Below, one piece after another: positions 12,828-25,700 of a DNA stretch of 64,000 nucleotides. The notes below the pieces were generated by a model. The model was not told where the DNA came from and ran no database searches. It saw nothing but the letters and a program-made list of their open reading frames with translations. The first letter of the stretch is position 1. Each line of letters starts with the position of its first letter. Both the position numbers and the translations under genes were made by a program. The stretch is from Sphagnum compactum (Eukaryota; Bryophyta; Sphagnopsida; Sphagnales): positions 10,912,001-10,976,000 of the forward strand of contig OZ234494.1 in NCBI GenBank assembly GCA_965153455.1. Reading direction: 5' to 3'.

Positions 12828-14014
12828 GACTGCCAAGCGTAACGACCTTGCGACGGACCGGGCTTGCATGTATGTACGATTGCGAAAACTCGTCGGAAGT
12901 AAGTAAGACGAACGCTGCAGGCAGAGAAAACCACGCACGAGAGGCGGAGAAAACAGCGCAATCCGGAAATAACTGGTCCAGCAACTCAGTAGCAAAGCAA
13001 TAGTTGCGCTAATGCCATTCACAAGCGGCGCAAAACCATGACCTAAAAACTAAAACGCATCCCCATTTCAAAAGCATGAATTGGAATATTCGAGGGCCGC
13101 CCGGGCCTAAAACTCCTCGTCAAAACCCAAACTAGTGCGGCCTCTGGTGTCGGCCTAAGTGTGAACTCGATATCCAAATTATTCTTAAAATTGAGTAAGT
13201 ATCCCCTTAAGGCTCCCATCCATTTTGATACTAAAACTAAAACATTTGATATGTAACCCCACCTTTGGGCTTTACACATCATAAAGCACGAGGCAAAGCT
13301 TATCATAAACCCGAATTTATGTAAAATATATGTAAATCCCAAGTCATCGACCATAGGAGGGGGAAGAGTAGGTGTAATTCCTGCTCGGTCCTAAAGACGG
13401 ATATTTAGGTGGATGTTCCTTCCAAATACACTAAGAAATTTCTCAGCGTGATGTACTTAGATACAACAATCAGTTTCTTTGAGAAATTTTGTTGTTTTTT
13501 CTCCATCAAAACACAATTTGGGAAATTCTTCTTGTAGTATAAATTCGACTAATTTTGCTATTTTTTTTGGAAACATTTTCAAAATTTCCGGTATCACAAA
13601 ATAGAAAAGAGAAACCCTGACAACAAATAAATAGGTACAAATACAACACTATCGTTGTCTCGGTTGTTGGAAATGCTGCCTCTGTTTCTCACGCTCGTTT
13701 ACAATTAGAAAGTTCGAATGGAATCAATTCACTGCTTCTCCAGCTCTCTTTGTTCTCCGTATCGTGGGTGTCCGGCGATCTGTCTCTGACTTTTATTACT
13801 TTGCGTGTCTTGAAGACGTGAATTGTGTAGATACATCTTTCCCCTTGCTCGCTTCCCCCACGGAAAAATATACACATATGCTCTTCTGAGAATTCTTGAC
13901 TACCACCGAAAACTGATGTGTAGAGGATTTAAAGGGAATCTGACTGAGTGAGCGAGATCGGGCAATTTTTCGAATTCGGGGTCGTTACCTTTGGTTTCTG
14001 TGATCCACTACGAA
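12828..14014. promoter_or_regulatory. Divergent intergenic region between HSP90C and a small-protein gene
   Basis: The start codons of two divergently oriented genes lie 1187 bases apart, so both promoters should be here. No TATA box or heat-shock element array was assigned with confidence. A copy of a dispersed repeat (13071-13450) occupies the middle, about 250-620 bases upstream of the HSP90C start codon. Confidence 0.45.
13071..13450. repeat. Dispersed repeat family, copy A
   Basis: Shares ordered blocks with 41840-42210. GGGCTTTACACATCATAAAG then CACGAGGCAAAGCTTATCAT corresponds to GGGTTTACCCATCTTCAAAG then CATGAGGCAAAGGTTGTCAT. The block AAATACACTAAGAAATTTCT corresponds to AGATACACTAGGAAATTTCT. 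Block order is kept and spacing differs by an insertion. Class unknown; no coding or terminal repeat seen. Confidence 0.65.
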
Positions 14015-15188
14015 ATGTCCCAGAGTCAGGGAACTGAGGCTGACACTTGTGAACCTACACATACTTTCAAAGATGCTATCTTCACTCCCGGCGAAGAGGT
14101 AACAAACATCATTCCCCTTCCCTCCTTGCCTCCCTGTGCGCGCGCCCGTCATGTGGGCTAACCCCAGACAGGGCTTCGTTGAGGTGCAAGACATGCACTC
14201 AAGATCATTCAGACCAATGGAACTTCATGTTCGCAGAATGAATAAACTACGTGTCTATTATATACGACTCTTTTACAGATTGCAGTGCCGAGGTTCCTGT
14301 TTAGCCTTACCTGTTTTCGTGTCCCGAGCACGCATATTGGTGGGGACATGCCTGATTATCGAGCTGAGTGAACTGACCAAAAAAGTACTGCTTCTTATGC
14401 TCAGTTTTTTTGTCAGTAGCCAGAGAATTGTGCAACTTCACTTTCTTGGCAGTGTAAGACGACCATGTTTGCGAGCTCAACATCCTCTTATTTTCCATGG
14501 GGGACTTAGCCAAGAGGTTTGAAAGGAGGAAAAGCATCCTACAATGACCAACATGGCCATATTAGCAACACAAGTGTCGTTTGCTGATTTCTGGGATCAC
14601 CTCAAAGAGTCAATTTTAATTTTTTTCAAGTTGTCAAAGGAAGAGTATATTAGAGTTTCCAGGTGTCTCTCTCACTTTGATACACTGAACCAATTTGCCT
14701 AGAGAACTGTGTCCAGAAGGGATTTTTTCCAGGTAATTTAACATGACTCAGTTGACACAACCCACAACTGATATGTCTACCTTCTTACAGATTGATAGAT
14801 GTCATGGCCCTGTAAAGTGTTTGGCTGTCAAACCCTTCTTCAAAGACCTCTGCCTGTTGGATTTCTGTGATATGGCACAAGGTAGGGTTTAGAGCAAGAC
14901 TACCCTTAAGTATTTTCCTGCTAGAAGGACCAGAGTTTCTCCTTTCCTTTCAGTTTCTCCTGGTTCTTTTGTGTCTGGTTATTCTCCCTGTACCTAATAC
15001 TATGGGAGGTGATTTTGCAGACTGAAGAAGACAGGAGACGAAGACATTTAGCAGAACTTACAGCAGACTCAGATGTAAAAGCTCCAGGAATGTGGCAACG
15101 TTTCAAGGAGGAGATTCAAGCAATTGCTCAGAATATTTATGAAAAAATTTGGAGAACTAAGAAGGATGAGCAAACCTCCTCAGCATGA
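14015..15188 (+). CDS. Small two-exon gene, 83-aa protein of unknown function
   Basis: Exon 14015-14098 (28 codons, start ATG) ends at a clean AG|GTAACA donor. Exon 15021-15188 follows a TTTTGCAG acceptor and ends in TGA, giving an 83-residue hydrophilic protein with no signal peptide or membrane segment. It has FKDAIFTPGEE, an acidic-basic stretch TEEDRRRRHLAELTADSDV, then a helix that looks amphipathic (MWQRFKEEIQAIAQNIYEKI) and a Lys/Ser-rich tail. I do not recognise the family and assign no function. The consistent frame, good splice sites, a helix-forming composition unlike its surroundings and a divergent promoter shared with HSP90C support a real gene. A missed intermediate exon in the 922-nt intron cannot be excluded. 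Confidence 0.65.
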
Positions 15189-16318
15189 ATGATGAGAGTA
15201 TATGACAATGCTGATTTGTAGACTTGTGTTTTTCCAGTTCAGAACTGCTAGACCATATTGTGTTTATAGGCATTTTCATTTACATGCAGGGTGACAATTG
15301 ATATTGTGCAAGCTGTTATAGTGAGTGAAGTAGAGGAAGCTTAAACAACTTTGTTCTTCAAACACAACTCTCAGGTGTACAGTGAGGTGTAATTTGGGTT
15401 TTGAGGAGTCTCTTTACAGTATTCAGTCTGCAAATACCACACAATTCACAAGCTCTATGGTATTGGTTATTAAACCTGATGGTCTGCAGAGCTGTCCTCT
15501 CTACACCAACTGTTCCAAAGGTTATTTTTATGCAAGGGAAATAGTGTTCCCTCATCCCCTCTTTGGGATTTGTCTTAGGGAATCATGACCTTAACTTCAC
15601 TATTGCAGAGCAGCTTCATGTGATACTTTCATTGATCTGATTGCATATCTGAGCTAACCTTGATTCTTTCTTAACCAGGGTGTTCTCATTTTATAGTGAA
15701 GCCTTGTGACACCTTGAAAGGGGTTGCAAAAGTGCAGAAATTGTTCCGTAGTGTTCACAAGGTGAAATAATGTGATACTTTTTACTTGATGCTTTGAGTA
15801 CAGAACACCTGAGGCTGCATCAAGTGTGTGCAGTCCCCCCTTGGGTAGTCACTACACCATGCACAGAACTAAAATGAGACTACCTTATTTTCTTGAGAAG
15901 AGGCAGAGGTATGGTAATCAAGTGGGGAATTTTCTTACTGTTCACTATTGAATGCTCAGATTCCCGTCTGTGAGTTTTCCAAGGACAGACCTTTGCCCCA
16001 TCATACCCAAATTTACCACCTCATGTAAAATTTGTATCTCTAAACAGGCCCTGGACTGGACACAGCTGAACATTGTAAAAGCTACAAATATTGTTAACAA
16101 TCTCACTGCCATTTACCTGCTGAAGCTACTAGAAGACTAAATACCTGACACCTGCAAAGACTAAGAATCTGGAGGACATAATTGTACACCTATACAGAGT
16201 CCAAAGCCTGCAAAACTTAATCACATTTCCCCTACAGCTAACAAGCACAACCATCCTTTTACCTATAAGGATTCTTTGATCTTGAATAGAATTTGTCCTA
16301 GACTTAGTACACAAGGAA
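15189..16318. other. Convergent intergenic region, no gene seen
   Basis: Lies between the 3' ends of two convergently transcribed genes. Short open frames on either strand do not resemble proteins. It probably contains both 3' UTRs. Confidence 0.5.
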
Positions 16319-19300
16319 CTATGAGATGGAATGGCGGCGCCTCCTGCCAAACATTCTGGTTCGGGAAACTGGTGTCTGTGGTGGTTTATCAACACTCATA
16401 TTCTCTTTCGAATCCTTGCGGGCAAATGGGTTCAGTCGGCTGAACTTTTTGGAGACAGATGATATGATGTTGTTTGATTTGATAGGTTTCTCTAGCATGT
16501 CCTGTTTCATGCTAGCATGGTCTTTTTCCAGATCAGTTAGTCGCATGCGCATGCGAGCTATCTCCAGCTTGAGCTCTCGATTTTCTCTTCGTATTGAGGC
16601 ATAGTTATCCTTTGGTGAATGTGCTGCACTCATATTACTGCTACCTATCCTTTGAGAGTAGTGGCCTCCTCCATCTCCACGATCTGCAAAAGCGCCTGCA
16701 GCCATGGCATTTCGCATGCGGAGCTGCTCGAAATAGAGGACTTGGACCACCACTTGGACTGGAAGTCTTTCATTCTGTGCAGCATGCGTGCAAGCCTCTT
16801 GTGACAATTTTTGGCAGTCCATTAATTTGCACAGCTTCTTTCGCTCAGGCTCTGCTAATGCTGGATGTGCCTGAAAAACAGGCCCACTCTTGTGAGACAG
16901 AGAGCAAAATAGGACTATGTTACCAATGCCTGCCCTTCCAGCAATGGCCTTCTGATGCCAATTGAAAAAATGATCACTTGGCTATGTGATTCCCAAAGTC
17001 TGGAGCAACTCCATAATACATTAGGAGAATTAAAAAGGCAGACTTCTCTTGTCAAATGTCAAACAGCAGAAGATGGCAGCTGCCTCTTACAATCCCTGAA
17101 ACTCAACTAAATCTGAATGGTTCCCCTACTGGAGCAAGAAGCTCGGAAGCAAAATGCAGCAGTCAGAGCATGCTGTGGCCATCACCTTAAGGTAGATATC
17201 TATGGCTCTGTATAGTCCGTCATCTACCACCCTTGCATACTCTGGCAAAATCTCCGCAAGGGCAATGAACTTTGTTAGCTTCAGATTTGCATCTGGTGCA
17301 ATTTCAGCAAGGTAGCTGTCCAAAATCTTTGCAACCTTCATAATTGCACTTTGGGAGGGGGAGCCTCCTCCCTCAGAATCATACATGGGATGTGGCACCT
17401 GCCATTGCCAACCAACAGCTCAAATACAGCTCAGCAGAAAAGCAAGATTTGTGAGACAAGACACCTAATCCAGAGCTTGCAGCAAGCAACTTCAAGATCA
17501 CAAGCAACCTGATTTCAGATTGAAGCACTTCAGCACCAGAACTAAAACTGAACAATTCCTATAGTTAGTTGACCATTTAGATTCCAATACTATGAGGTTT
17601 GTGGTGAGGATACCTGGAGATCATCACCCTCATCTTGTTGAAGAAAGTTGACTGCAATACGCTGCACTATATCCACATCAAAAAGGGTGTCGCCAGTGTA
17701 GGAAAAAGAGGGAATTAGCAAATCATCCAATGTTGCCTGCTCCAATTGCATGCCAATCCGTGTCTCAAGGTCAAGACGGCAGGCTACTGTGGTATCCAGT
17801 ATGATAGCTGTCCGAAGCAAAGAGAACAAAAAACTGCAAGGTACTGCATTTTTTTCAGAAGGAAGAAGGCTGACAATTGTTTCCAACAAGATGCGCTGCT
17901 CATGCTCACTACTTGTGGCAGATTCATGGACCTGCAGAACCAGCAATAAGACACAACAAGCATTAAGACACCCCTGGATAGCCCATAAGGCCACAGATGA
18001 TCTTGACTGCCACTTTTATGTGCATCACTCCAACCACTATGATCTCTGCAATCCACTAATTAAAGGTGTTTCAGCAAGAAAGTATCCCAATCATAGTTGC
18101 CAAAAGTAGGATAATGATGCTGGAAATCATCATCCTGGTGACCTATTGCTTTTCACCCAACCATTTCCCCAGTTTGGCCAAACAAACAGAAAAACCATAA
18201 CTTGATCATATTATGTCTCAGAGCTCCAATGGTTGAAGAAGAAGATACTCGGCTCCAAGCAGCATTAACAAACTTCAACTCTCCTACCACAAGTTGCAAA
18301 CTTGTGCAAGTATTACTCTGCAGCAGTAAAGACCCATATCTGCTTCGAGGACTTGTAGGAGCAAAACTGTAAAATCAGTCAAGAACATAAAATCTAGATC
18401 TATGAGAGGAAAACCTAACACTATCCAATCAACATAAGAATCCAACTTTGTCAAATTTGCAATAGGGAACTTTCACAAGTAATGACCTATCATGACCACA
18501 ATTCACCTATCTATAAAGAGCTACATAGATGTTCCCAATTGGGAACAGGAATACCTTCATTTTTGATGGCCTTATTTCACTGCGCACATTTTGTTTCCTC
18601 TTTAGGCCCTTCAATGAACGGTGGGCATAATGCATAAGAGCAGCCCCTATGGTGTCACCCCGCATGCCTTTAGATCTCAAGGCTGCTAACACTCGCTGAT
18701 AGAAGTCAATGCGGAGAACTGAAAGATCTTCCACCCACCAGTCCGCCAAGGAAGCCTTGTATGGGGTGTTAGAGCTAAAGGAGAGTTTGAACTTGTCAGA
18801 TCGGCCAGAGTCACCAAAATCCGAGTGGTTCAAACCATTAGAAATCTGTTCCCTGCAACAGTTAAAGTTGTCAATGAGGCTGAACCACAGCATGAGATAC
18901 AAGTCAATTTGACAAACAATTCACCAACTACATACAACCCAATGGGCAAGGAATGTCCAATGAGAAGCACAATGGTAAGCATGAGCAATAAACAGTGTAA
19001 GTACCAAAATGGAAGGAGAGAGAATATGCATGTGGAAGCAAGTGATGCTCTTTCATATACATTAGCTGAAACCAAGCATCTTGCACAAGCTTACAAACAG
19101 AGAATCCTTGGGTACAGAAGAAAGAAGACAGTTAACAATAAAATATGTTCTATCTATGTCATGTTCTTAGAAACTCCTTGTGGCAAGATGGGCTTCCCAG
19201 ATTACCTGCATGCTTTAGTTGCTGCTGCCTCAATGCACCTGCTCACAATCAGAAGTTCCTCTGCAAGAGGTAGAAGATTCTCACAGTTGTGGAGCACAGC

Positions 19301-21807
19301 AATTGAGTCTGCTAGATTTCGGAATACAACTTCTGAGAGAAAAGCTTCTGTTCTTGAGACCAAGTTGTTCTCTCCAAAGGACTCTGTCATTTCTAAGTAC
19401 TCTGCCGCACACCTCAAGACTGCAACATTGGAGGGAGTAATTTCAAAGTTGATGCCATAGCAAAACTTGGCAGCCAAGTCAAATGCTTCCGCCCCACCTG
19501 GAACGTCTGGGAGTTCCAGTTGGTTTGCTGCTGAGTCTTCTGAGTTTGCTATCAGCTTCCTGATTCGTCCACTTTTGGCTACCAATGGAAACTAGATCAA
19601 ATCCAGATGAGAGAAAAATAGATCAAGGTTAGTCTCCCATCTGCAGCCTGCAGCCAAGTTTGAGATCTGCCACATCTATTTTGTATCTCAGCTCAAGGGC
19701 AGCTCTTCAACTTTGGAGTCAACTTCCCTATGTGGCCAAATTTGCATGAGAAGAAGCATATATGGCAGAAAGCAATCTGATCCCAACAACAGCATTACAG
19801 ACGCACCAATTGAACCCCTCCTGCTCCATAGAAGAGCCAGTTCATATGCATGAGCTGACTTCAGAATGCAAACTAACTGCTGACGGGAGTCATGATTTGA
19901 CAGCAGTGCCCACACAAAAATGAACTCCACAGCAAGGGCATTGTGGTCAAAGTGCCTCTAGCCATGAAGAGGCTTGCAGAAATCAGGGTAAGAGATGAAG
20001 AAAACATTGGAATGGGCTACCTTGTGCAAGGAAAAGCTAAGGCCACCCGCTTCAACCACAAGATCACTTGGCACATCAGTAGTCAGAACCCTGCACAATC
20101 CACCATTCAGGACCCATCAATACCAACCAAAACAAATATCAGATCACAATTCATGCACACATAATCCAACAGCACTTGTGAATATGAGCACTGACCCGAA
20201 CACTTTTCACAAGATAATCAAGAACTCGACCATTTTCTATCATGTTTCTCCTAAACCCCTGAGAACAACAAACCTCTATGTCATCCTCTCCCTCAATTTT
20301 CTTGTCCTTCACAAACCCCAAAGACACTGTACATTACGGTTATACATAATTCAATCTCTCGTTTCCCTCCAATACTAATGCATCTTCAACCTAATTGACA
20401 GGTCCCAAACTGGTACAACTCAGCATGTTTGATGGAGCATTTGAGAGAAGTTACAAGACCATAAAGATTGAAAAACCATGAACATTCTTTTCTAAACTGC
20501 ACCACCTTTGAAAGTTCCACAATGCAGTGGAGCTCATAGATGGAGAGAGACGAACCCCTGAAGGAATGTAAATTGTGAAGTGGTGTTTCTGGGTATATCA
20601 AATCACAATGTACACCATCATATCAGGAGACACTTATCGTTACAGGCGGAAAGCCCTATGCCCATTTTTGTTACATTGTCTTCAAATTTTGCATCAATTC
20701 ATTCAACAGAGCCATCAAGTACTGGTTGCATGATCTTTTAGCTTTGATATATTGAGTGTTGACAGCTAACAGAGATTTCCAGTGGAACAAAAAATGTACT
20801 TAGAGTCAGCTCTACCACTCTATGACAGTGCGCAACTTGAAGGTGATTCTAGATTTTCTGCCTCAAGGGAAAATTCACTAGCAAGTCTAGAGGCAAAAGC
20901 TTGTGAAGAAGAAAGTGACAAATTGGCAGAAATGTAATTGAGACAAACAGAGAATGATGCAGTTGCAATTTGTCCAAATATCCTCACTGATTCCATGTCT
21001 ATTTTCACTAAGGTCGTAGAAATAGTCTGCTGGAGCAACATGAAGAAAACTGAATCCTGAGACCAAGAACCAGTATTCTAAGGTCGAATTCTGCAAAGGG
21101 GGTACGCTTTAAGACTTGGCCTTGACAGATAAACAATTTTGTTTACGGAGTTTCTAGAGCGGCAGAGCTTCTTGCACTCTACTGAGCATCAGGAGTGGCA
21201 AAGCAGATCACATGAAATGCAGGTCAAATGGTAGAATCTCAAATTCCTTGAGCCAATGGTGATCTCGGTTGGAAATTCTGTCCAGAAATCCGGAGCTCGG
21301 TGAAAGCGCCCGTCAGTTCGACACTGCATTCTTTCTTTCATTCTCCATGCCAAGCTACACAGCATGTTGCCGTACGTAAAGAATGAAAAACTTTCGCGAT
21401 TTTCTGTTTGCGGTCATGGCAACAAAACGCAAAAACATTCCCCAGCAACGAATTTCTCCGCAACTGCCAGAAAAACCTCACAAAGCTACCCGGACAATCC
21501 AGATGTCATCGCCATTACTCTGAGAAAGAGAAAGGGAGAGATTCAGAGCTACCCGTTCCAACTATGCTAGAAATCTCACGAAGAAAAACCGAGGTACACC
21601 CCCAAAACAAAAAAACAGAGACGTCACCAGGCATTCAACAGAGATTTGTAGCGTATCTACAATCGTTTTCATTCCAGTCACGACTCACCAATCATTTGTC
21701 CGTTTCCTAGAGAAACTGGAACGCGAGGTTCTCCTGCCGGAGACGATGTCCAGAGAGTGTCGCCTGGCAGGAAGTTGAGGTTTGTCAGACGGTGGCGTCA
21801 CCGCCAT
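16319..21807 (-). CDS. BTB/POZ-NPH3 domain protein (NPH3/RPT2-like family), 7 exons, 651 aa
   Basis: Minus-strand exons in transcript order: 21807-21689, 20090-20021, 19591-19206, 18852-18555, 17931-17614, 17398-17186, 16870-16319 (1956 nt, in frame, stop TAG). Exon 1 was placed by its perfect GTGAGT donor; the split codon restores a Trp, giving DW followed by [15 protein letters not shown]. The BTB domain (about 41-140) contains [19 protein letters not shown] and [20 protein letters not shown]. The NPH3 domain (about 229-522) runs from [19 protein letters not shown] through [20 protein letters not shown] to [19 protein letters not shown] and [13 protein letters not shown] coiled coil follows (about 560-600), then a basic tail ending RRRRHSIS. 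Family members act at the plasma membrane as phototropin-linked signalling or CUL3 adaptor proteins in phototropism, polarity and auxin transport. The N-terminus is longer and more Arg/Ser-rich than in many relatives. Which subclade it belongs to needs a tree. Confidence 0.93.
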
Positions 21808-22237
21808 GTCTGACCTCCGCTCTAACCAATCCACTGTGGCAGCTATGGTGCCCCGCTTTTGTTTCTCCCCCCACCTTCGTCTTCTTCTCCTCCGCCTCCT
21901 CCTCCTCCTCCTCCTCCTCCTCCTCGACCTCCTCCTCGCAGTGAAACGCCCCCTGCTGCTGCTGCTCCGCTACTAACACTACCGCGGCGCTTGCCACCAG
22001 GACGAATCGCTTCAGTACGCGAGGAGAAGCGCATGGAGAGAAAGTGCAAAACAAAGGTACACCCACAATACCAGTACACACACACGCACAAAGCACGCGA
22101 CTTTGGGCAAAACCCAACGCCAAAAGAGACGCACTTTACTAACTGCGTGCCTGTGTCCGTGGTGAAGAGGAAGAAAGGGGTGAACTCAAAAAGGATTCAT
22201 TCATTTCAGCACAGGGAGAAAGCAAGCAGCAAGCATT
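21808..22237. promoter_or_regulatory. Likely 5' leader/promoter of the NPH3-family gene, with triplet microsatellites
   Basis: Immediately upstream (minus strand) of the NPH3-family start codon. Contains a CTC/CTT triplet run at about 21880-21960 (GAG-rich on the transcript strand) and a short CTG run at about 21954-21967. The long glutamate- or proline-rich open frames here are products of the triplet repeat and are not called as genes. No transcription start site could be assigned. Confidence 0.5.
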
Positions 22238-22710
22238 GCAACTTCTTCCCTTCCTCTTCTTCTTTTTTCTTTAACTCTGCCTGCTCCTCATCTTCTTCCT
22301 CCTCCTCCTCCTCCTCCTTCATTAGGACTTTCTTTCTTTCTAATATAACTATAATTTAGTCAAAGCAGTATTTCAACTTCTTCCTTTCCTCCTCTTCCTT
22401 TCTTTAACTCTGCCTCCTTCTTCATCAGGACTTTCTTTCTTTACTAAATATCACCATAATTTAGTGAAAGCAGTCTGTCAACTTCTTCCTTTCCTCTTCT
22501 TCCTTTCTTTAACTGTTCTTCTTGATCAGGTGTCAGGACTGTCTTCCTTTCTTTCTAATGAGTATGATTTACTATAATTTTACTTAAAGCTGCATTTCAA
22601 CTTCTTCGTTTCCTCTTCTTGGTTTCTTTAGCTCTGTCTTCTTCTTTCATCAGGACTTTCTTTCTTTCTTTCTTTCTTATATACCTATACTTAATTTTGC
22701 TTACTATTCT
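22238..22710. repeat. Pyrimidine-rich minisatellite, four copies of about 105-135 bp
   Basis: Each copy starts CAACTTCTTC followed by TTTCCTCTTCTTCCTTTCTT, TAACTCTG and CAGGACTTTCTTTCTTTC, then an AT-rich end. Copies start near 22238, 22373, 22478 and 22597. The first is lengthened by a TCC microsatellite (about 22287-22318). One strand is almost pure pyrimidine. Confidence 0.8.
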
Positions 22711-25700
22711 GAAGCCAAATTTTTTTTGGCTGCTGATGTGAACGAAAAGAATGAAAGCATTGGCGATGAATACATTGGCATTGAATAATCTCTGCAATTG
22801 GCATCTTTCTGGGGTTTTGGGTGGGGAAGGATCAAGTCCAAACTCGAAACAACAAGCGGAAAAGAGTGGGGAAAGGGGGAGGGGGCGGAAAAAAAAAAAA
22901 AAAAACTCCCCTTTTCCGACACCCCTTTTCTTCCTCCATTTTTGGGCGGCGGGGGCCTATATTTCAATAACTACTACTATAACTTCGAACTAGTTACCAA
23001 CTTCCATTTCTGTTTCTGACAAGAAAGGAGCCCAAAAAACTATAACTCTAGAGCCATTAAATCAGCGATAGTGGGTGAAGCGGCACTACGGCTTTTATGG
23101 TGGAACTGCTAAATCTAGCGGTATTGTTAGTTGACGCTATCATTCAAGTCCTGTGATTTATTAATCTCCAAACGAGAGGAGTGGGGCTGCTAGCTGTGAG
23201 CTGCTGCTAAATACCGCATCCTTCAGGATCGCAGCTAGGGGCGCAGGAGATAAAGGACTAAAGATGGAGGGATGGCAGCCATGGTGAAAAAGGAAACGAA
23301 GAATAAAGGCTGAAAAAGTAAGATAAGACCCAGTTGGCGACTTGAGCTAAATTTTTAACTTCCTTGATTACTGGGAACTGCTGTGGAGGTTGCAGCAGCA
23401 GTGCACTGGAAACTGTGTGGCAGGAAAAAGCTCACATGGACCCCCTCTGTGTATGCCTTCTTTGTAGAAAAACCCACTTCCCAAAGAGGAGGCCAACCGA
23501 AGAGGAGGCTGCTGTCTGTTGCCAAAGTCCTTTCTCATGCAAAGGTTTTTGTACTTCTTGTTACGTGCGTGCCCACCTCATGACCCTCTCCACCTGCACT
23601 AACCCGCTTCCTTGTAGAACTGACAATTGACTAAATTAATCTACACACCTTCAAGACTTGATATATCCAACAAGTGCCTAAGTTACTCGGACGATGAGCT
23701 CGTGACCATCTTTGTCTACAAGTATCACCAATGTGCATCAGTCCCTTCACATTCTGTACTGTAGGGTTTATGGGTTTTTATGGATTCTGCATCGTACAGT
23801 TTACCTTCATTTCTCTGGCTTGGGTGGGGTCGGAGATTCAGTATAGTACTGCTGTTGGCAGCTACTTGCAGCCACGACCTTGGATTGTACCACATCTCAA
23901 ATACTCCAAACATGTCTTTACTGACCTGGGTTTCAGTGTGCAAAAAGAAACATTACCCAGATGTAAATTATGTCAGAATCTTGTGAGAGAGCAAAAGATG
24001 CAAGACTGCAGAAGTAGTACCTGACGTTCATAGGGCAATGTTTAACTAAATGGGTTTGAAGTTTGAACCGTTTTGGCCATGTACACCCTTTGGCTGGCCA
24101 TAACAGCTGGTTCTGGTTAGTAAGAACCAAACCAGAATCAGATCTGATTTTCGGAACCGGAACTTAGTCTCTGGAAAAGGAAGGAACTTAATCTCTGGAA
24201 AAGAAACTTAGTGGCTAGAAATATAATCTCTTTCTCAAAGATTTTATTTGTTACAGTGCTTATTATTTTGCCCTATACTTTACCTACTCCTGACGTGATA
24301 ATTGACGTTCGTGATTGTCTTTTCTATTGTTGTAACTAAGAAAAAGGCTTCAGATTTTTCTTTGTGTTGTCTTGTGTATATTGCATTTAGGAGCATTCAT
24401 TCTCAATAAGTTTCTTACAGTTACCCAGAAAAAATTGTGTGTCATATCTGTCCTGGAACATTAATTGTACCAATAAAACTATAGCGTGTTGCTTAAAGTT
24501 TTCCAGGTTTTTATAGCATACCCATTTTCTGAATTCTGGAGTGGACACCTGCATGATGATGAAACAAACACTCATCATCCAGTAGTCTCTCCCCATTTTA
24601 GTTTGTAGTTTCTTGTCGCACACAGATGAAAATAAGCAGCTGTGATAAACTTTGCCTAAACCCACAAAAGAATGTGATTTAAGGCTAGATTGGCCAACCA
24701 TTTGTAAAAGTTTGGAAAATCTAGTGCCCCCTTTTTTTTGTCCATGATTCCTGTGACCTATATTCCCATTTTTGGATGCTTGCATGACAACTAGGTAGTT
24801 CCAGGCCAGATCAACAATAGCCAGGTCTTCTCAATATTCCAGTAATGCTCCAGGGCCGCCTAACCTACGTTCCCACACTTGCTTTTGCTTTTCTCCTTTC
24901 GGTTCCGAGAGCTCATGATCCATTCTAGCTTAGACTACAGTGCACAGCACCCAATACCACAACTTTGGTGTAGAATTAGAGTTATCTGTAAAGTACCACA
25001 AACTGGGGCCCAGTGGCCCCAGTTTTGTCGAAACAGGGGATGAAACGAAAAGTGACAATGAAAACAGTACACAAGGGAAAATCAAAAGAAAGGTGACCAG
25101 TAGCCCCAGTTTTGTTGAAACAGGGGAAGAAATGAGAAGTGACAATGAAAACAGTACACAGGGGGGAAAATCAAAAGAAAAGTGACCAAACTACTTTTGT
25201 CACCTAAATTGGTCCTCACAAGTCACAGGAGTTTCATCCCAGTTTTCAATTTGCCCGCGGGTGCTGCTGCTCATATGCTTCATCAAATCAAGCCTTGTCA
25301 GAATATGAACCTGCAAATCTTCTGGACTGATACTCAGCTTCACGAATCGATACCCTGTTTCTCTCATTTGTCCTGCTACACTCACAATTGGGGATGAAAC
25401 AGGGGACAGAGGGCCCAAGTAGGGCCCAAAGATAGGGTGAAATTTAAGGATAAATTTATTATACACCAAAGTTGTGAACTCAGGGTCATGAAAAAGCATC
25501 GAAACAAGACCAATGGAATGGAACCTAGTGTCAACTTGAACACTTCCTGTTATGCTCCTAAAACTACTGATCGTCTCTCCTAAAAATGACCGGGTACAAA
25601 ATAGCTTTCATTATACTCAAATGTGCACCACTCATTCTGGATTGGGTGGGTATGATTGCCAGCTAACAAGCTAGGTTTTCATCCGTGGTGGCCCAAATTC

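Noticed and set aside
21785-22359. Long Glu-rich and Pro-rich open frames on both strands
   Set aside because: They are translations of a (CTC/GAG)n microsatellite in the NPH3-family upstream region; no domain or splice structure.
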